Source: Castanea sativa (taxonomy: Eukaryota; Streptophyta; Magnoliopsida; Fagales; Fagaceae). Taken from it: DNA of 64,000 bases. The translations under genes were made by a program, and so were the position numbers. Below the pieces are notes generated by a model that worked only from the letters and a program-made list of their open reading frames with translations, was not told the DNA's origin and did no database searches. The stretch's first letter is position 1. Each line of letters begins with the position of its first letter. This document shows, in pieces, positions 35,050 through 46,273 of the stretch. Location of the stretch: positions 5,394,001 through 5,458,000 of the forward strand of contig NC_134022.1 of NCBI RefSeq assembly GCF_040712315.1, given 5' to 3'.

Positions 35050-35896
35050 GCATTAACACTCACATAGACTCTCACATGTTAAAACAGAGCTCCTCTCAAC
35101 CTCACTAACTCTCACTCACTCACCCTCACTAACTCTCGCTCACCCATAACTCTCTCACACCACTCACTCTCACAAAACCACATTGTCCACTCTCACTGCT
35201 CTTCCCTCTCAGCAAATTCATATCTCAGGTAATGGTTTGCATAATTTGATTGTCATTGTAGTTGGGTATGTTGTCTATGGGTGTGGGTTAAAGAGTTTTA
35301 CCATTTATTTTGTAGATAGTTAACATAACTTAGTTAATTTATCAATATTGTGAATTATAGAACTTTGTTTTGTTAGTGTTAATTTTTTGAGTATTTATTT
35401 GTATAGTTTTTGTTATCAAAATTTTATTCATCATTTCTAGGTTTTGATTTTTATCATGATCTTACAAATTTCTTTGACTTTATTTATCATTGGTTTGGGT
35501 ATGAAATGGGTAGTGAATGAATGTAATGAATGGGAATGGGTATGTAATTATCAAAATTTTATTCATCATTTGTAGGCTTTTATTTTTATCATGATCTTTC
35601 AAGTTTTTTTGACTTTATTTATCATTGGTTTGGGTATGAAATGGGTATGTAATCATGCTCCTCTACCCACCTAGTTATTTCAGAACCCTTTTAGACATTA
35701 TAGGTCACCACACAATGGAGTAATAGATAATTCCGTCTCTCCATCCACTAGGATTAGAAGGTTTACGTCTTGGCCTTTAGATATTAATGGGCACTCTATA
35801 ACCTGGCTTGAATATGTTCATTGGTAAGATTGCATTACTTTTTTCCCTCACTTTACGACTATGTGATTTAACTAACATAGGACTTGACTTGAACAG
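35050..35896 (+). promoter_or_regulatory. Leader exon and 5' UTR intron of the MuDR-type gene
   Basis: A CT-rich stretch of ACTCTCACTCACTC repeats ends at a good donor (CTCAG/GTAATGG, 35230). An acceptor AACAG/GTTCACAATG (35896) stands seven bases before the transposase ATG. The intron contains a tandem duplication of 135 bp (units at 35415 and 35550). Spliced leaders of this sort are common in plant genes. Confidence 0.5.
35415..35684. repeat. Tandem duplication, 135-bp unit
   Basis: ATCAAAATTTTATTCATCAT starts at 35415 and 35550; both units continue alike through TTGGTTTGGGTATGAAATGG. It lies in the 5' UTR intron of the transposase gene. Confidence 0.9.
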
Positions 35897-35903
35897 GTTC
35901 ACA

Positions 35904-38698
35904 ATGCCTGATATTGTTATAATCATATACCACGGTGGTCCGCTTGAGAATCCCAATGCAAACAAGGGATTGCCATTTGAGGGGCCGGGTATGAAGACCT
36001 ATTATGCCCAAGTTGATCATAGGTTGAAAACCCTTGATGAATTGAAGATGTTTGTCATGGAAGAGTTGTGTAAGAATCCTGATGTGCACAACATACAAAT
36101 TACTTATCGTATGCCAAATGAAATCTTCAAGCACCGTATTAATTACAAGTATATGGTGATAGAAACAGACAAACATGTAAAGATCATGTTTGACAAGTTG
36201 GAGAGTATAGCTGAAGTAAGTAACATTGAGTTGTACATACAGTTGGAGCCGCGTACAGGATGGCAAGAGGATATCCAACAAACAACCACAAGCTTACAAG
36301 TTACGATTCCGGATGCTCAATATGAGTATTCTACACATGTAGAGGATAATAATGTTCATGCCGATGGTGATGATGATGATGATGATGATGATGACGACGA
36401 CGACGACTACGTTGATGAGACTACTGCCGTTAACAATGATGATGACAATGATGATGACGATGATGATGACGACTATGTTGATGAGAATCTTGCCATTAAC
36501 AGTGAAGATTTTGCCAATAAAGATGAGTATGAAGACATGATTGACAGAGGGGACTTTCGGGACTTTGAGGACTTTGAGAGGGACATTGATGATGATGAGA
36601 CATTGGACGGTACTGAACCTGATACAGACAATGTTATTAGTGTCCAAAACATTACGAACACAATCCTTGCCTACGCACCTCTTGCGTTGTCATTCTCTAC
36701 AAATACTTGGGAAAATATGGTTGATCTTTCGCATATTGAGGTGCCATTTGTGTCTACTTGGAGAGAGGGGATGAATTTGTGCAAAGGGTTGACTTTTGCC
36801 AGTAAAGTGGAGGTGAAGCGCGTATTAACAATTTGTGCCCTCAAGGAAAACAAACACTTTAAGATCACTAGGTCGACGAGGAAAAATTTTTGTGCGAAAT
36901 GCGTGCATGAGTCATGCAAGTGGTATGTCTACGCAGTTATGAAGCCCGAGCTCCAAAATCTATGGATGGTCACCGTGTATGTGGGTCCTCACACGTGTAT
37001 ACCGACTGGGGTGCGAAATGATGGTAGAATGATGAGTTGTAATTTTATTGCAGCAAAATCCATAACAAGTTACGTGAGGATCACACCACTAAAATTAAGC
37101 ATCTCAGATCTCTGATAGAGGTGAAATATAATGGCCATAAGCCTTCTTACTACAAGGTATGGGATGCGAAACAAAAGGCGATTGCGCTTATGTTTGGAGA
37201 TTGGGAAGAATCTTACCAAAGGCTGCAAAAGTTGCTAATGGCGTCTATTGATTAGGACCCGACTACCCAGTTTTGCTATCGTGTCACACCCACCGATGAA
37301 GATCACACCATATTGTTGCATTATGTGTTTTGGTCTTTCGGTCCATGCATATCAAGATTCAAATACTACAAGCCGGTTATCAATATTGATGGGACCTATC
37401 TGTATGGTAAATATCAGGGAAAGTTGTTGGTCGCAATGGCAACCGATGCTAACAACAAGGTATTCCCTCTAGCCTTTGCTGTTGTGGATTGTGAGTCAGG
37501 GTCCAGTTGAAGGTGGTTTTTACGATGCCTCAAAGAAACGATTGGCCACCTGATACCTGATGACGGCATTTGCATAATTTCTGACCGACATCTCGGTATC
37601 AAAAACGCCATTGCAAACTGGCCTAGAAGGGATGATGGAAATGCAGGGGTATTTCATAGATATTGCCTTCGACATGTTGCTAGCAACTTCAACACCCATT
37701 TTCAGAACTCGACTCTAAAGTCAGCGGCATTGAAAGCGGGATATGCTAGTCAGGTAGTTAAATTTGCTACCATAATGGACTCCATTAAGCAGGTGGAAAT
37801 TTAGGCCATTAGGAAGAAGAAGAAGGTGACGGGGAGGGATGGTAAGGAAAAGAATCAAGATTATCTTCCACACACATACCTAATGAGCGAGGATGTGGAT
37901 ATGTGGACCCAGTCATACGATGGTGGGAGACGTTTTGGAGCAATGACAACCAATATATCAGAGTGTTTCAATGGTGTACTGAAAGGTGCACGGGGCCTTC
38001 CTATTGCCACGTTGGTTGAGTTCACTTGGAACAAACTTGTTCAATATTTCCACGACCGGCACAAAGAATACCATTATGAGTTGTCAGAGGGTAAGAAATG
38101 GAGTGAATATGCCTTATCCACGTGGGATGGAAATAAGCGTAAATCTGAGAAACACTATCTCAAGCCATTTAGCAATGAAGAGCTGATATTTCAAGTAGTT
38201 ACCCAACTCAACACGTGTAGCGCAGGAGGGGGAAACCACAGTTACGAAGTTCGGTTACGGGAAAATACATGCAGTTGTGGGAAATGGCAAAATATAGGGA
38301 TCCCGTGTTCACATGCAATTAGAGTATGTGACTATTTACATATTGATTCGACCACGTATATTCACCCATGTTATGGTTTGAACCATGCCCTTAACACTTA
38401 TGAGCATGCATTTATGGTTCCTAAGTCACAGTCATTATGGAGGGATCCCATGGGGCCAAAGTGGTTGCCTAATCCGGCATTGTTGCGGGCCAAAGGTCGA
38501 CCGGTGAAGTCACGAATAAGGAATGAGATGGATGGAGTGAGGAATAAGGATCAAGAACCGGGATGGCGGAGGGAGGGCACAGATTTGATAGAGAGTCAAC
38601 CCAAGCAGACATGTGGACTGTGTCATGCTTCCGGGCATAACCGCAGAAAATGTCCGCAGTCCCGTGGCGCTTCAACAAGCGGCCATGTTCCACACTAG
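35904..38698 (+). pseudogene. mudrA: MuDR-type (mudrA) transposase, broken
   Basis: ATG 35904 (MPDIVIIIYHGGPL) is preferred over ATG 35808 because it follows a spliced leader. In order: an N-terminal PB1-like part; an acidic segment with two poly-Asp runs made of GAT repeats (36366-36475); the MuDR DNA-binding domain (VKRVLTICALKENKHFKITRS..., KCVHESCKWYVYA); the MULE transposase domain with DGTYLYGKYQGKLL and IISDRHLGIKNAI holding the first two catalytic Asp; the SWIM zinc finger CSCGKW...CSHAI (about 38270-38322); and a C-terminal CX2CX4HX4C knuckle CGLCHASGHNRRKC. A one-base loss near 37054 shifts the frame, and stops follow at 37253 (TAG), 37508 (TGA) and 37802 (TAG) in the new frame. Otherwise the domains are complete, so decay is recent. 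About 860 codons in all. Confidence 0.92.
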
Positions 38699-39274
38699 GT
38701 AGGTAGATGGCAAAAAGTTATGCATCGGTTAAATAATTGTTGTTCATTCGATGTTTACCTAATGTTTACTATCTTGTCTCCTAACGTAAATACTCTATGT
38801 TTTTCAGGCATCCTTCCATGGACGGCGTTTTTCCATGCGGACCGCTTATCTTAGGAAAAGTGACTACGTTGTATTGGCTCTATGTGAACTTTTTGATTGT
38901 TGTTGAATGTACTTGTTATTCTCTATCCAATGCACCTTTATGAAGATTGTGATTTGAGTAGTATGGTTAGAATTGCAAATTAAGCGTGGTTGGACATGTT
39001 TAGAATGGTGATATATTGAGAATGACTTTTGTTGTGATTTGAGTGCATTTACATTGTAAAACTATGGTTATGCAAAGAGCGTAACAATTTCTATAGTTTG
39101 GTGCCTAATGAGAACGCCTTTTGATGTAATTTAAGTGCATTTACATTCTCAACTTGTCTACCTCTCAATGAGTATTTGTAGATTACGTTTTTAGCTTCTC
39201 TATCTATGTTTCCCAGCAGCTGTGTGCACACATTTCAATTTTTGGTTTGCTGCATGTTTTGGGGGGGGGGGGGG
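38699..39274. other. 3' region of the transposase gene
   Basis: No further coding sequence. It contains an intron-like stretch and ends in a G-run (39261-39274) before the tandem array. Confidence 0.4.
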
Positions 39275-39760
39275 ACAGAGCATTGCTCTCTGCCTGAAAC
39301 AGAGCATGCTTCTACTGGGGAAAAAAAATTTGCCCAGTGAAAATCGAGTTTTGTAAACTCGAGTTCCACTGGGCAATATTGCTAAAACAGGGCATGCCTC
39401 TCTGCCTGAAACAAAGCATGCTTGTGCTGGGGAAAAAAAAAAATTGCCCAGTGAAAATTAAGTTTTAGAGACTCGAGTTCTACTGGGCAATTTTTTTTAA
39501 AACAGGGCATGCCTCTCTGTCTGAAACAAAGCATGCTTGTGCTGGGGAAAAAAAAAAATTTGCCCAGTGAAAATTGAGTTTTAGAGACTCGAGTTCCACT
39601 GGGCAAATTTTTTTGGAACAGGGCATGCCTTTCTGCCTGAAACAGAGCATGCTTGTGCTGGGGAAAAAAAATTTGCCCAGTAAAAATCGAGTTTTAGAAA
39701 CTCGAGTTTCTAGGCAATTTCGAGTCTTTAATACTCGAGTTTTGTACAGCATGTTTCCTC
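39275..39760. repeat. Tandem array of about 116-bp units with CTCGAG palindromes
   Basis: Nearly four units each read GGGCATGCCTCTCTGCCTGAAAC..., GCATGCTTGTGCTGGGG, A-run, TTGCCCAGTGAAAAT, then a CGAGTTTTAGAGACTCGAG palindrome and CACTGGGCAA. Phases are marked by GGCATGCC at about 39390, 39505 and 39621. The array ends with a further palindrome TCGAGTCTTTAATACTCGAG near 39723 and the words GTTTCCTCTGG, also found after the left cluster (GATTTCCTCTGG, about 35006). So this array and the left cluster share sequence. Confidence 0.85.
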
Positions 39761-39935
39761 TGGTCCAATACGTCTAATTCGGTCCATTCATTTTAATTTG
39801 GTCTCAATTCGGTCCTTGAAATCTTCTTTGGTCCTATTTGGTCTACTTTGGTCTTATTCAGTCATTCGGTTCTAGTTGGTCTGATTTGGTCCATTCAGAT
39901 CACTTTGGTCCATTTTGGTCAGTTCGATCCATCTT
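39761..39935. repeat. Degenerate TTTGGTCC minisatellite
   Basis: About 16 imperfect copies of a 10-12 bp unit with the core TTYGGTCCNATT in direct order. Non-coding. Confidence 0.8.
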
Positions 39936-40506
39936 TGTGCACTTACATATATAATTGGAAACAACAGGCTGAGGTTGAGAGCCCTTATTCGAAATCTAAA
40001 TTTATTAAAACAAATTCTTGAGTTTAGGGGTTAGCTGTCCACCATTTCTACATTGATGTTCGCAATAGCTCGGCACTGTTGAACCCTATCTAGTCATATC
40101 ATTCACAGTCACGTCAATACACAGATCTGCATCCTTTTGCAATGCACTGTTTTCAAGGATGCAGAAGACCCCTGAAAAATGAATGATGCATTTAACACAA
40201 CTCCGTATTGTCTTGTCAAGTTCATGTCAGATGAAACACAAGCATGCTAAATACTCTTCACATGAATACTGTTCAGCTGAATAGTCATGGTAGTACACTG
40301 CAACTACTGCCCAGAACAAGAGAATCTCACTGTGACATTGGGAACATTTGAACAAAAAATTCGTATCGTGGTTTTCCAGGCTGTATTGACATGACAAGCC
40401 TGAATATGTTAAATTTTATTATTGAATACACAGTGGAATGAGGTTATAAATGTACCACAATTCTTTTCTTATTCCTACACCACTAACTTTGTAGGTTGAG
40501 TAAGCT

Positions 40507-41121
40507 ATGAGTCGCAACGCCTCAACATCATCTCATACACATAGAAACAAGTTTCAATCTACTTCAACAAATGAATTATCACAAGTTCAAGCAAATCAAC
40601 AACTACAAACATACACAGACCACTATGGAGGGAAATGGGTTGGAAAGAAGAGAGATTTCATTAATATGCCAATATACACGTACGAGAGTCTTGGAAGCGT
40701 TGGCCACATCATGGTCGGCAAACCTACAAAACTAAGTACAGATACCACCGCAATGGAGTTCATCGTAGCAGAACCACCATGGTCAACCCTATACGAGAAG
40801 AGGTGTGAGTTGGAGGTGTATTGTCGATGGCACGGGTTACGAGTTCCTAAGGCACTCTCAGCCGAGTTACCTAGAGATGAGCCTGCCAACATACTTGCTC
40901 GCCTTGAACAAGAGAACAATCAAATGCAAAGGCGGCTAGACCGTTTTCATGCAGTCCAAAAAGCTAGGAAGCATCTAAAGGGGAAGGCACAAGAGCGAGC
41001 CATGAAGTCTATTAATGAAATTACTGCGTTAGATGATGAAAGTGACATTTCAGACTTCTCAGATTCAAGCAATGATGACTTCAAAAAATTTCTACCTACG
41101 AACATTCAACGTTGTTGTTGA
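40507..41121 (+). CDS. Unrecognised intact 204-aa ORF downstream of the transposase
   Basis: Complete open frame from ATG 40507 to TGA 41121, preceded by an acceptor-like TTTGTAG (about 40494). Residues 1-40 are Ser/Thr/Gln-rich; 41-115 contain DHYGGKWVGKKRDFINMPIY and a CELEVYCRWHGLRVPK stretch; 125-165 form a likely coiled coil (ILARLEQENNQMQRRLDRFH); the C-terminus is acidic (DDESDISDFSDSSNDDF) and ends QRCC. Codon use and base composition look like genuine coding sequence. It is not mudrB or a ULP1 protease as far as I can tell. Same strand as the transposase, 1.8 kb downstream, so it may be the element's second gene or a partner protein. It is undamaged while both flanking transposon genes are broken. 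Confidence 0.6.
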   Translation: MSRNASTSSHTHRNKFQSTSTNELSQVQANQQLQTYTDHYGGKWVGKKRDFINMPIYTYESLGSVGHIMVGKPTKLSTDTTAMEFIVAEPPWSTLYEKRCELEVYCRWHGLRVPKALSAELPRDEPANILARLEQENNQMQRRLDRFHAVQKARKHLKGKAQERAMKSINEITALDDESDISDFSDSSNDDFKKFLPTNIQRCC

Positions 41122-41481
41122 TGTCTACACGTTTTGTGCAATACAAAATGTTGTTGATCGTGAGGGCAAATGATCCTATTGTACGTGCACCTTTTGCAAA
41201 TCTAAAGATGAATTGTTCGTTACTTTTGGCTAAGTTTATAGGAAATCACTTGCTCATTTTTTCCCTGTTGTTCGTTGTTGGTATGTTATGAAAAGGTGTA
41301 GTTGTATTAGTGTTTGCAAGAATTATAAGTGCTTGGTGAAAATTTTGGTCTAAACTCAATATTCCGTGAGTAAAACTCGCTTTTCTAACGTAATACTGAA
41401 TGTCATTATTTAAATTTACGGTGGGATTCACCGTTAATGCGAGAAGAAGAGGGCTTGAGAGTTGGGACTTGGGAGTGTCAT

Positions 41482-41613
41482 TTAGCAGAAGCTGTGCTCC
41501 ACAAGTTTGACAAATTCTTTGAAATCAATTCGTCCATCTCCATTGTCATCAAAGACTCTGATCATCCTTTGGCATTCCACTTCCAAAGGTTCCATGAGCC
41601 CCACTGAACAGAT
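41482..41613 (-). pseudogene. EF-hand protein fragment (calmodulin-like, last exon)
   Basis: After an AG acceptor at 41614 the minus strand encodes CSVGLMEPLEVECQRMIRV and FDDNGDGRIDFKEFVKLVE, ending HSFC and stop. DDNGDGRIDFKE is a canonical calcium-binding EF-hand loop with Asp, Asn, Asp at positions 1, 3, 5 (shifted by one reading) and Glu at 12. Only this exon of the donor gene is present; no upstream EF-hand is visible on this strand. First of the minus-strand host gene pieces between the two transposon genes. Confidence 0.75.
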
Positions 41614-42855
41614 CTAACATTTGAAACAACTAAACCACCGAGCTTTTTTTCTCAAATCAAATAATTTCCTACACGTCACGCCTTAACTCTCTGCTTTTGT
41701 TTCTTTTTTTTTTTCTTTTTCTTGTAATTAATTAATTTTATCTACCTACGTATTGTACTCGACTTTCAAGAGACAATGCGATCTAAACTGGTACACTGAA
41801 TATATTATAGATTTTGTTAATGTATGCCTTAAACATACAATAATTTATCAATTTTAGAAGAAAAAAAATTTGACAAATTGAAAAAGTTTTGACAGCTTTT
41901 TCAATTATCGAGAAAATTTTTTCAAAAATAAATGGGTTAACCTGTGTCCTAAGAATACACATTAACCGGACTCAACTTTAATTACTGTGAATAAATGTTT
42001 TATAATGAAATAATTAAATTTATTCATTAATTTGGTTGTGAGTTGTAATATTAGAATAAAGCTTATGATTTATTTTAGGAAATATCTCATTCATACAATT
42101 ATTATATTTCTCAGAAAATAGTATATTTTAAATTTTAGAGAGATGATTTATTTTATAATAAGATACAAATTTTAACCTTAGCATATCAATAAACTTCCCT
42201 ATTTGACAACAATTGATTTGAAATGATTGGTGGAAATATTTATCCCATATTTTAAATTCATGGTTGAAATCTTTTTGGATCCTTTAGTTGAAAATCCACC
42301 GAAATTATTGATTAATTATCAATTTATCTCAATTTTGTCTTCCGCAAGATTGTGATTATTAACCACAAATTGGCAATGGACCAAATGATAAAGTAGAAAA
42401 AACATCTCCAAAAGAAAAACCACTGCATGCCAGTTAAGGCAATTTATACTATATAAGGAGTTTACAAATTATAAAAGTAAAAAATAAAATCTTTGTAACT
42501 AGTCTCTATAACCCAAACACCCCGCAGATAACTCATTGATGTCATCATGGAAATTTAATTTTGAACCTTTGGAGTATTTCAAGGCATCACCTTGAAGATT
42601 TAATCTACAGTGAAGCCATTGGAAAAATGAACTTGGTTTTTCAAAAACTTGGACCCAAATCCACAAACAATATAAGAACAATAAAAAGAATTCTCCACCT
42701 TTTGTCCCTTTTTAACAAGATTAAAGAGAAAACAGACTACACAACATGACTGATCATATCAAAATCATAGATATATTAAAGCATAAAGCATGACATATAT
42801 TATGTAAGTAATGCAAAGGAGAAAAATTAATCAAATTGAATGTTTGAATATGATA

Positions 42856-42859
<4 letters not shown>
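41614..42859. other. Spacer within the gene-fragment region
   Basis: AT-rich. A minus-strand frame at 42681-42499 (LNLQGDALKYSKGSKLNFHD) could be a further short exon, but I cannot identify it. Confidence 0.3.

Positions 42860-42917
<58 letters not shown>
42860..42917. repeat. (GA)n microsatellite
   Basis: About 28 GA units. It lies directly after the sugar-transporter exon, on its 3' side. Confidence 0.92.
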
Positions 42918-42925
42918 CAACCTGC

Positions 42926-43067
42926 CAAAGCTAAAGCCATATTTAGCCATCAAGGCTTTGTTGACAAGTATTATTCCGACAGATGTGACTACATTAAACA
43001 TCCATGAGGCCAAATCAAGAGCACCTTTCCTATCAGACAGCTTTGCTGAAGTTATTTTTTTCTCCAT
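42926..43067 (-). pseudogene. Nucleotide-sugar transporter fragment (UXT-like, first exon)
   Basis: From ATG 43067 the minus strand encodes [18 protein letters not shown] and then [20 protein letters not shown] followed by MAKYGFSF. This is the first cytosolic tail and first membrane helix of the plant TPT/NST family of Golgi nucleotide-sugar transporters, near the UDP-xylose transporter branch. The sequence leaves the family after GFSF, where an exon junction is usual, but the donor (TTTG/GCAGGT) is not clean. The remaining nine helices are absent. Captured fragment, same strand as its neighbours. Confidence 0.78.
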
Positions 43068-43380
43068 CTTGGAATTTGTCACCTCTATTTTCACTGCTCA
43101 GCCTTCATGAAACCAACTATTACACTGGAATGTCAAAAGGTACTAGCTTTATCTGCATGATGAAACAAGTTATCCAACAAAGTCAGAATCAATGAAACCA
43201 AATGACTCTCTTTGCAGGTAACAAACATAATTGATATCAAAATATACACATCAACAAATTCTTTCACTACAAACTCTAACTTATCTTTTCTTAAACTACA
43301 TGCACTGACACACACACACACAAACAAAAAACATTGGAAGCTTTCAACAACTATTGTCAAAAGTGAGATTATCAACCAAG

Positions 43381-43446
43381 AGCTTTGTGGCTCAATGAAT
43401 ATGCTCGGTCTCTTTTACGAGGAGAACCTAGATTTGAATCCCCCTT
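43381..43446 (+). mobile_element. Probable tRNA-derived SINE fragment
   Basis: GTGGCTCAATGAATATGC resembles a Pol III A box and GATTTGAATCCCC a B box, about 40 bases apart. It does not form a complete tRNA cloverleaf. Confidence 0.4.
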
Positions 43447-44358
43447 TCCCTCACTTGTTTTAAGCAAACTAAAAAAAAAGTGAGATCAGCAATTGAACAA
43501 AATTTCAAACCACAAACCATATAATCGTAGACTTTTCTACAATTAGGTGTAACCCCTCATTAAACCATACAATATGGTCACAAATACATATAAAATATAC
43601 AAGTGGATATATACCAAGATTATTGAACTTCAAGTGCACAAGGGGATGTGATTGTTCATGTGTAAAACAGACAACTTAAGGAGAAAAATGACAGCAAAGA
43701 ATTATAACCTGTCTATGGAGGACAAAACTCAGAATATACAATTTATGGACCATTTTTAGAAGATCATTTTCCAAAACCCTCCCTATATATTTTACATTCA
43801 AGTAGAAGCACACATCAACACACCTAACTATTGTACCACAAGAAGGTAGCTAGTTCTAACCCCCCCACCCCCCAAAAAATAAAAATAAAAACATGATAGG
43901 CATCTAGGTTCATTAGTCACAGTACCCAGAAGTCCCATACATTTATCAACTCACAGAATTAAGAATTACTAGGCATTCTATTGCAAGTCAGCAAATGTCC
44001 TCGACAATTAACTTGGTCCAGTAGGGGACGTATTGGTCGTTTGCCACCTCATTAAATCCAAAGTCAACTAAAATTTTTTTTCCTAATGATTGAAAGTTAC
44101 ACTTACACAACCAGTGAGTTACTTCTAAACCCTCAACCTCACCCTCCACTCACATTTGTGTGAGAATGAAGTGTCAGAAGGAACTTGCATAAACCCTGTG
44201 AAAGGGGAATAGTAAGTCTCATCAACCAGTACATAGAAGCCAGAAGGAACAAATAGAAAAAAGGGCAATGAAATAGGAAGAAATCTAGATATGCTAAGCT
44301 AAAAGGGGAATAGGGATCATTCTACACCCTGTGAAAGTTTAAAGAACACCTTACTCAC
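43447..44358. other. Spacer within the gene-fragment region
   Basis: No coding sequence recognised. Confidence 0.35.
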
Positions 44359-44970
44359 TTGGAAAATGTTTTGTTGATAAAGGAGAAAGCATGAATGGGT
44401 TCATCGACATCCTTCATGTACCTATCCAAAGCAGCAAGGTACTCATGTCTAATAGTATGAATGAAGCCACAAACCTATAAAATTACAACAGAACTAATAT
44501 TACAGCTAAGAAAAACAGAGGATTTCTAGATTGCAACAATATGATTCCCAGGTAAACATCATAAGAAATATATTTAAATGTACCTGGTAAAATTGTGCTT
44601 TCTCACATAGGCCTAATACATAAGAAGCATTCCAGTCAATCTCAGGCACTACTTCTAGAAGGGCAAGCACTTGCTTCTCCCTTCTTGTTGAAGTTATGTG
44701 ATGAGAGGAAACACTAGTTGGAAAATTATTTTGTGATGTCAAGTATTCTAAAATCTGACTCAGGACACTTTTTGAGACATTAGCTCTTTCACATGCAACA
44801 TAACATGCTATAAACTCAAACATATGGCCTATGTCTTTCTTAGAAGGCCATTCTTCGACCAATCCACTGACATCTTCACTATCTGACCTCTCTGTCTGGG
44901 AAATGTCCCTATTAAGCATACAAATAAGAGAGTTCACTGTATCTTGGACCAATATATTTTGACATCCATT
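44359..44970 (-). pseudogene. VPS8: VPS8 fragment (CORVET complex subunit), two exons
   Basis: Exon a (44970-44584) encodes GCQNILVQDTVNSLICMLNR, VEEWPSKKDIGHMFEFIACY, RREKQVLALLEVVPEIDWNA and LCEKAQFYQ, ending at a GT donor. Exon b (44474-44359) encodes VCGFIHTIRHEYLAALDRYM and KDVDEPIHAFSFINKTF, ending at GTGAGT. They match the C-terminal helical half of plant VPS8, the vacuolar/endosomal tethering subunit of about 1,900 residues. The intron between them has intact GT-AG ends. The left end of exon a has no acceptor: the VPS8 text stops at about 44970 in the middle of an exon, which marks a capture breakpoint. Confidence 0.85.
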
Positions 44971-44974
44971 GTGG

Positions 44975-45113
44975 GAGCAGGGAGGAACAGTATGATTCTG
45001 ACTCTGACAAGGCTTATGAGGATGAGAAAAATGGAGTTTACAGTGGTCGGGTTCGGAGAAGGGAGATGGCAATTGAAACAAATGTTTGCAGATTGTTATG
45101 GAATCATCAAAAG
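44975..45113 (+). pseudogene. Unidentified exon, opposite strand to VPS8
   Basis: The plus strand from about 44981 reads REEQYDSDSDKAYEDEKNGV and YSGRVRRREMAIETNVCRLL, then WNHQK, ending at a donor-like AAG/GTATTTTC (45114). The acidic then basic composition and the clean donor suggest a real exon. I do not recognise the donor gene. Its start coincides within a few bases with the VPS8 breakpoint. Confidence 0.45.
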
Positions 45114-46273
45114 GTATTTTCTGTTGAATGAAATTCAGACAACACCAACAACACCAACATTGATCCAGCAGCTTCTCATTGTGTTCAGAGTCTTCAGACG
45201 ACAGAAATCTTTTTTTATCGGTTTGTTTGTTTTCTTAATAAATATTTGATTATATTAGCTTTTAATGGGTTGTTATCATATGTACTAGTCACTATGCTTT
45301 CAATTTAAAAATCTGACAGTGTCAATATTTTATTGGAGGGTGTAAACAGGGTCTTTAACGTCACATCCTTATTGAATTTAATCTTCTAAAGAATTACATA
45401 AGAACTGTAAGAAAGTAGTAACACAGCTAAACAAAAATATAACACTGAGAAATTAGTATGACATGTTTACGTACAACATAAAATGGCCAAAACAAATATT
45501 ACAAGATAAACAGTCACATATATTTGGTTTTCCATAATTTAGTCAATTCCAGATTTATAGAGAAATTTTCACATACTTGCACAAAGGATCTTCAAACTGA
45601 TCAATTGGAAAGTGCCACCAATAATAACTCCTTACCTGGAGGAAAAGCAAGACCTGAATGTAGCACTATAAATTGGGTCTATAGCTCCTCCCCACCCCAA
45701 AAATGAAAAAGCCCCAAAGAAGCTTTATAAAAATTAAAAAAAAATAAAAATAAATAGAGAGTAAACAGCATAGCCGTAGAAATCCAGTAAGTGTTTCAAT
45801 TGCAATACCAGATGCTTCCCTAGGGAACTAACAATTGAATCGTAAGTTGCTGAAAAGCGTAACACACATTTATATTATGACAACAACATATCAACTGAAA
45901 ATTTTCACTCATTAGTCATTCAAAAGGGATTAAGGGAATGGCATGAATATTAAGCCCCAAAGTTAGGAAATATTGACATTTTGTCTTATGCCTTCACATT
46001 TAAAATAATGGGTGGCACAACAAGCATCAGTTCCGCATCTATGGTCATTAATACTGAGCACCAATTTGGCTTATTCATACTTATTTGCAAAATATCAGTG
46101 GCTCAAAAGATATCATCTTTACCTCTGCAGTTATATAGAGTGAGCATGATTTTTGCCTATTTTCTACTTTTTTACTTATCAAACATAAACAACCTTTCCC
46201 AAGCATAGAACTAGAAATAAAATAGTAAGCAACACCAGCATGACAGGCAATCACAAACCCATGCATCTCGTAC
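45114..46273. other. Spacer within the gene-fragment region
   Basis: No coding sequence recognised; intron-like AT-rich DNA. Confidence 0.35.

Noticed and set aside
36294..36661. Several ORFs opposite or out of frame with the transposase, rich in Met, Ile or Val
   Set aside because: Shadows of the GAT repeat that encodes the poly-Asp runs.
39382..39777. Overlapping ORFs in the 116-bp array
   Set aside because: Repeat-derived; the same short peptide recurs with each unit.
42831..43110. ORF reading RERERERE and its SLSLSL complement
   Set aside because: Translation of the (GA)n run; only the part from 43067 to 42926 on the minus strand is real coding sequence.
44971..45081. N-terminal extension of the VPS8 open frame (MFQLPSPFSEP...)
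   Set aside because: It is the antisense of the plus-strand exon next to VPS8, beyond the breakpoint.
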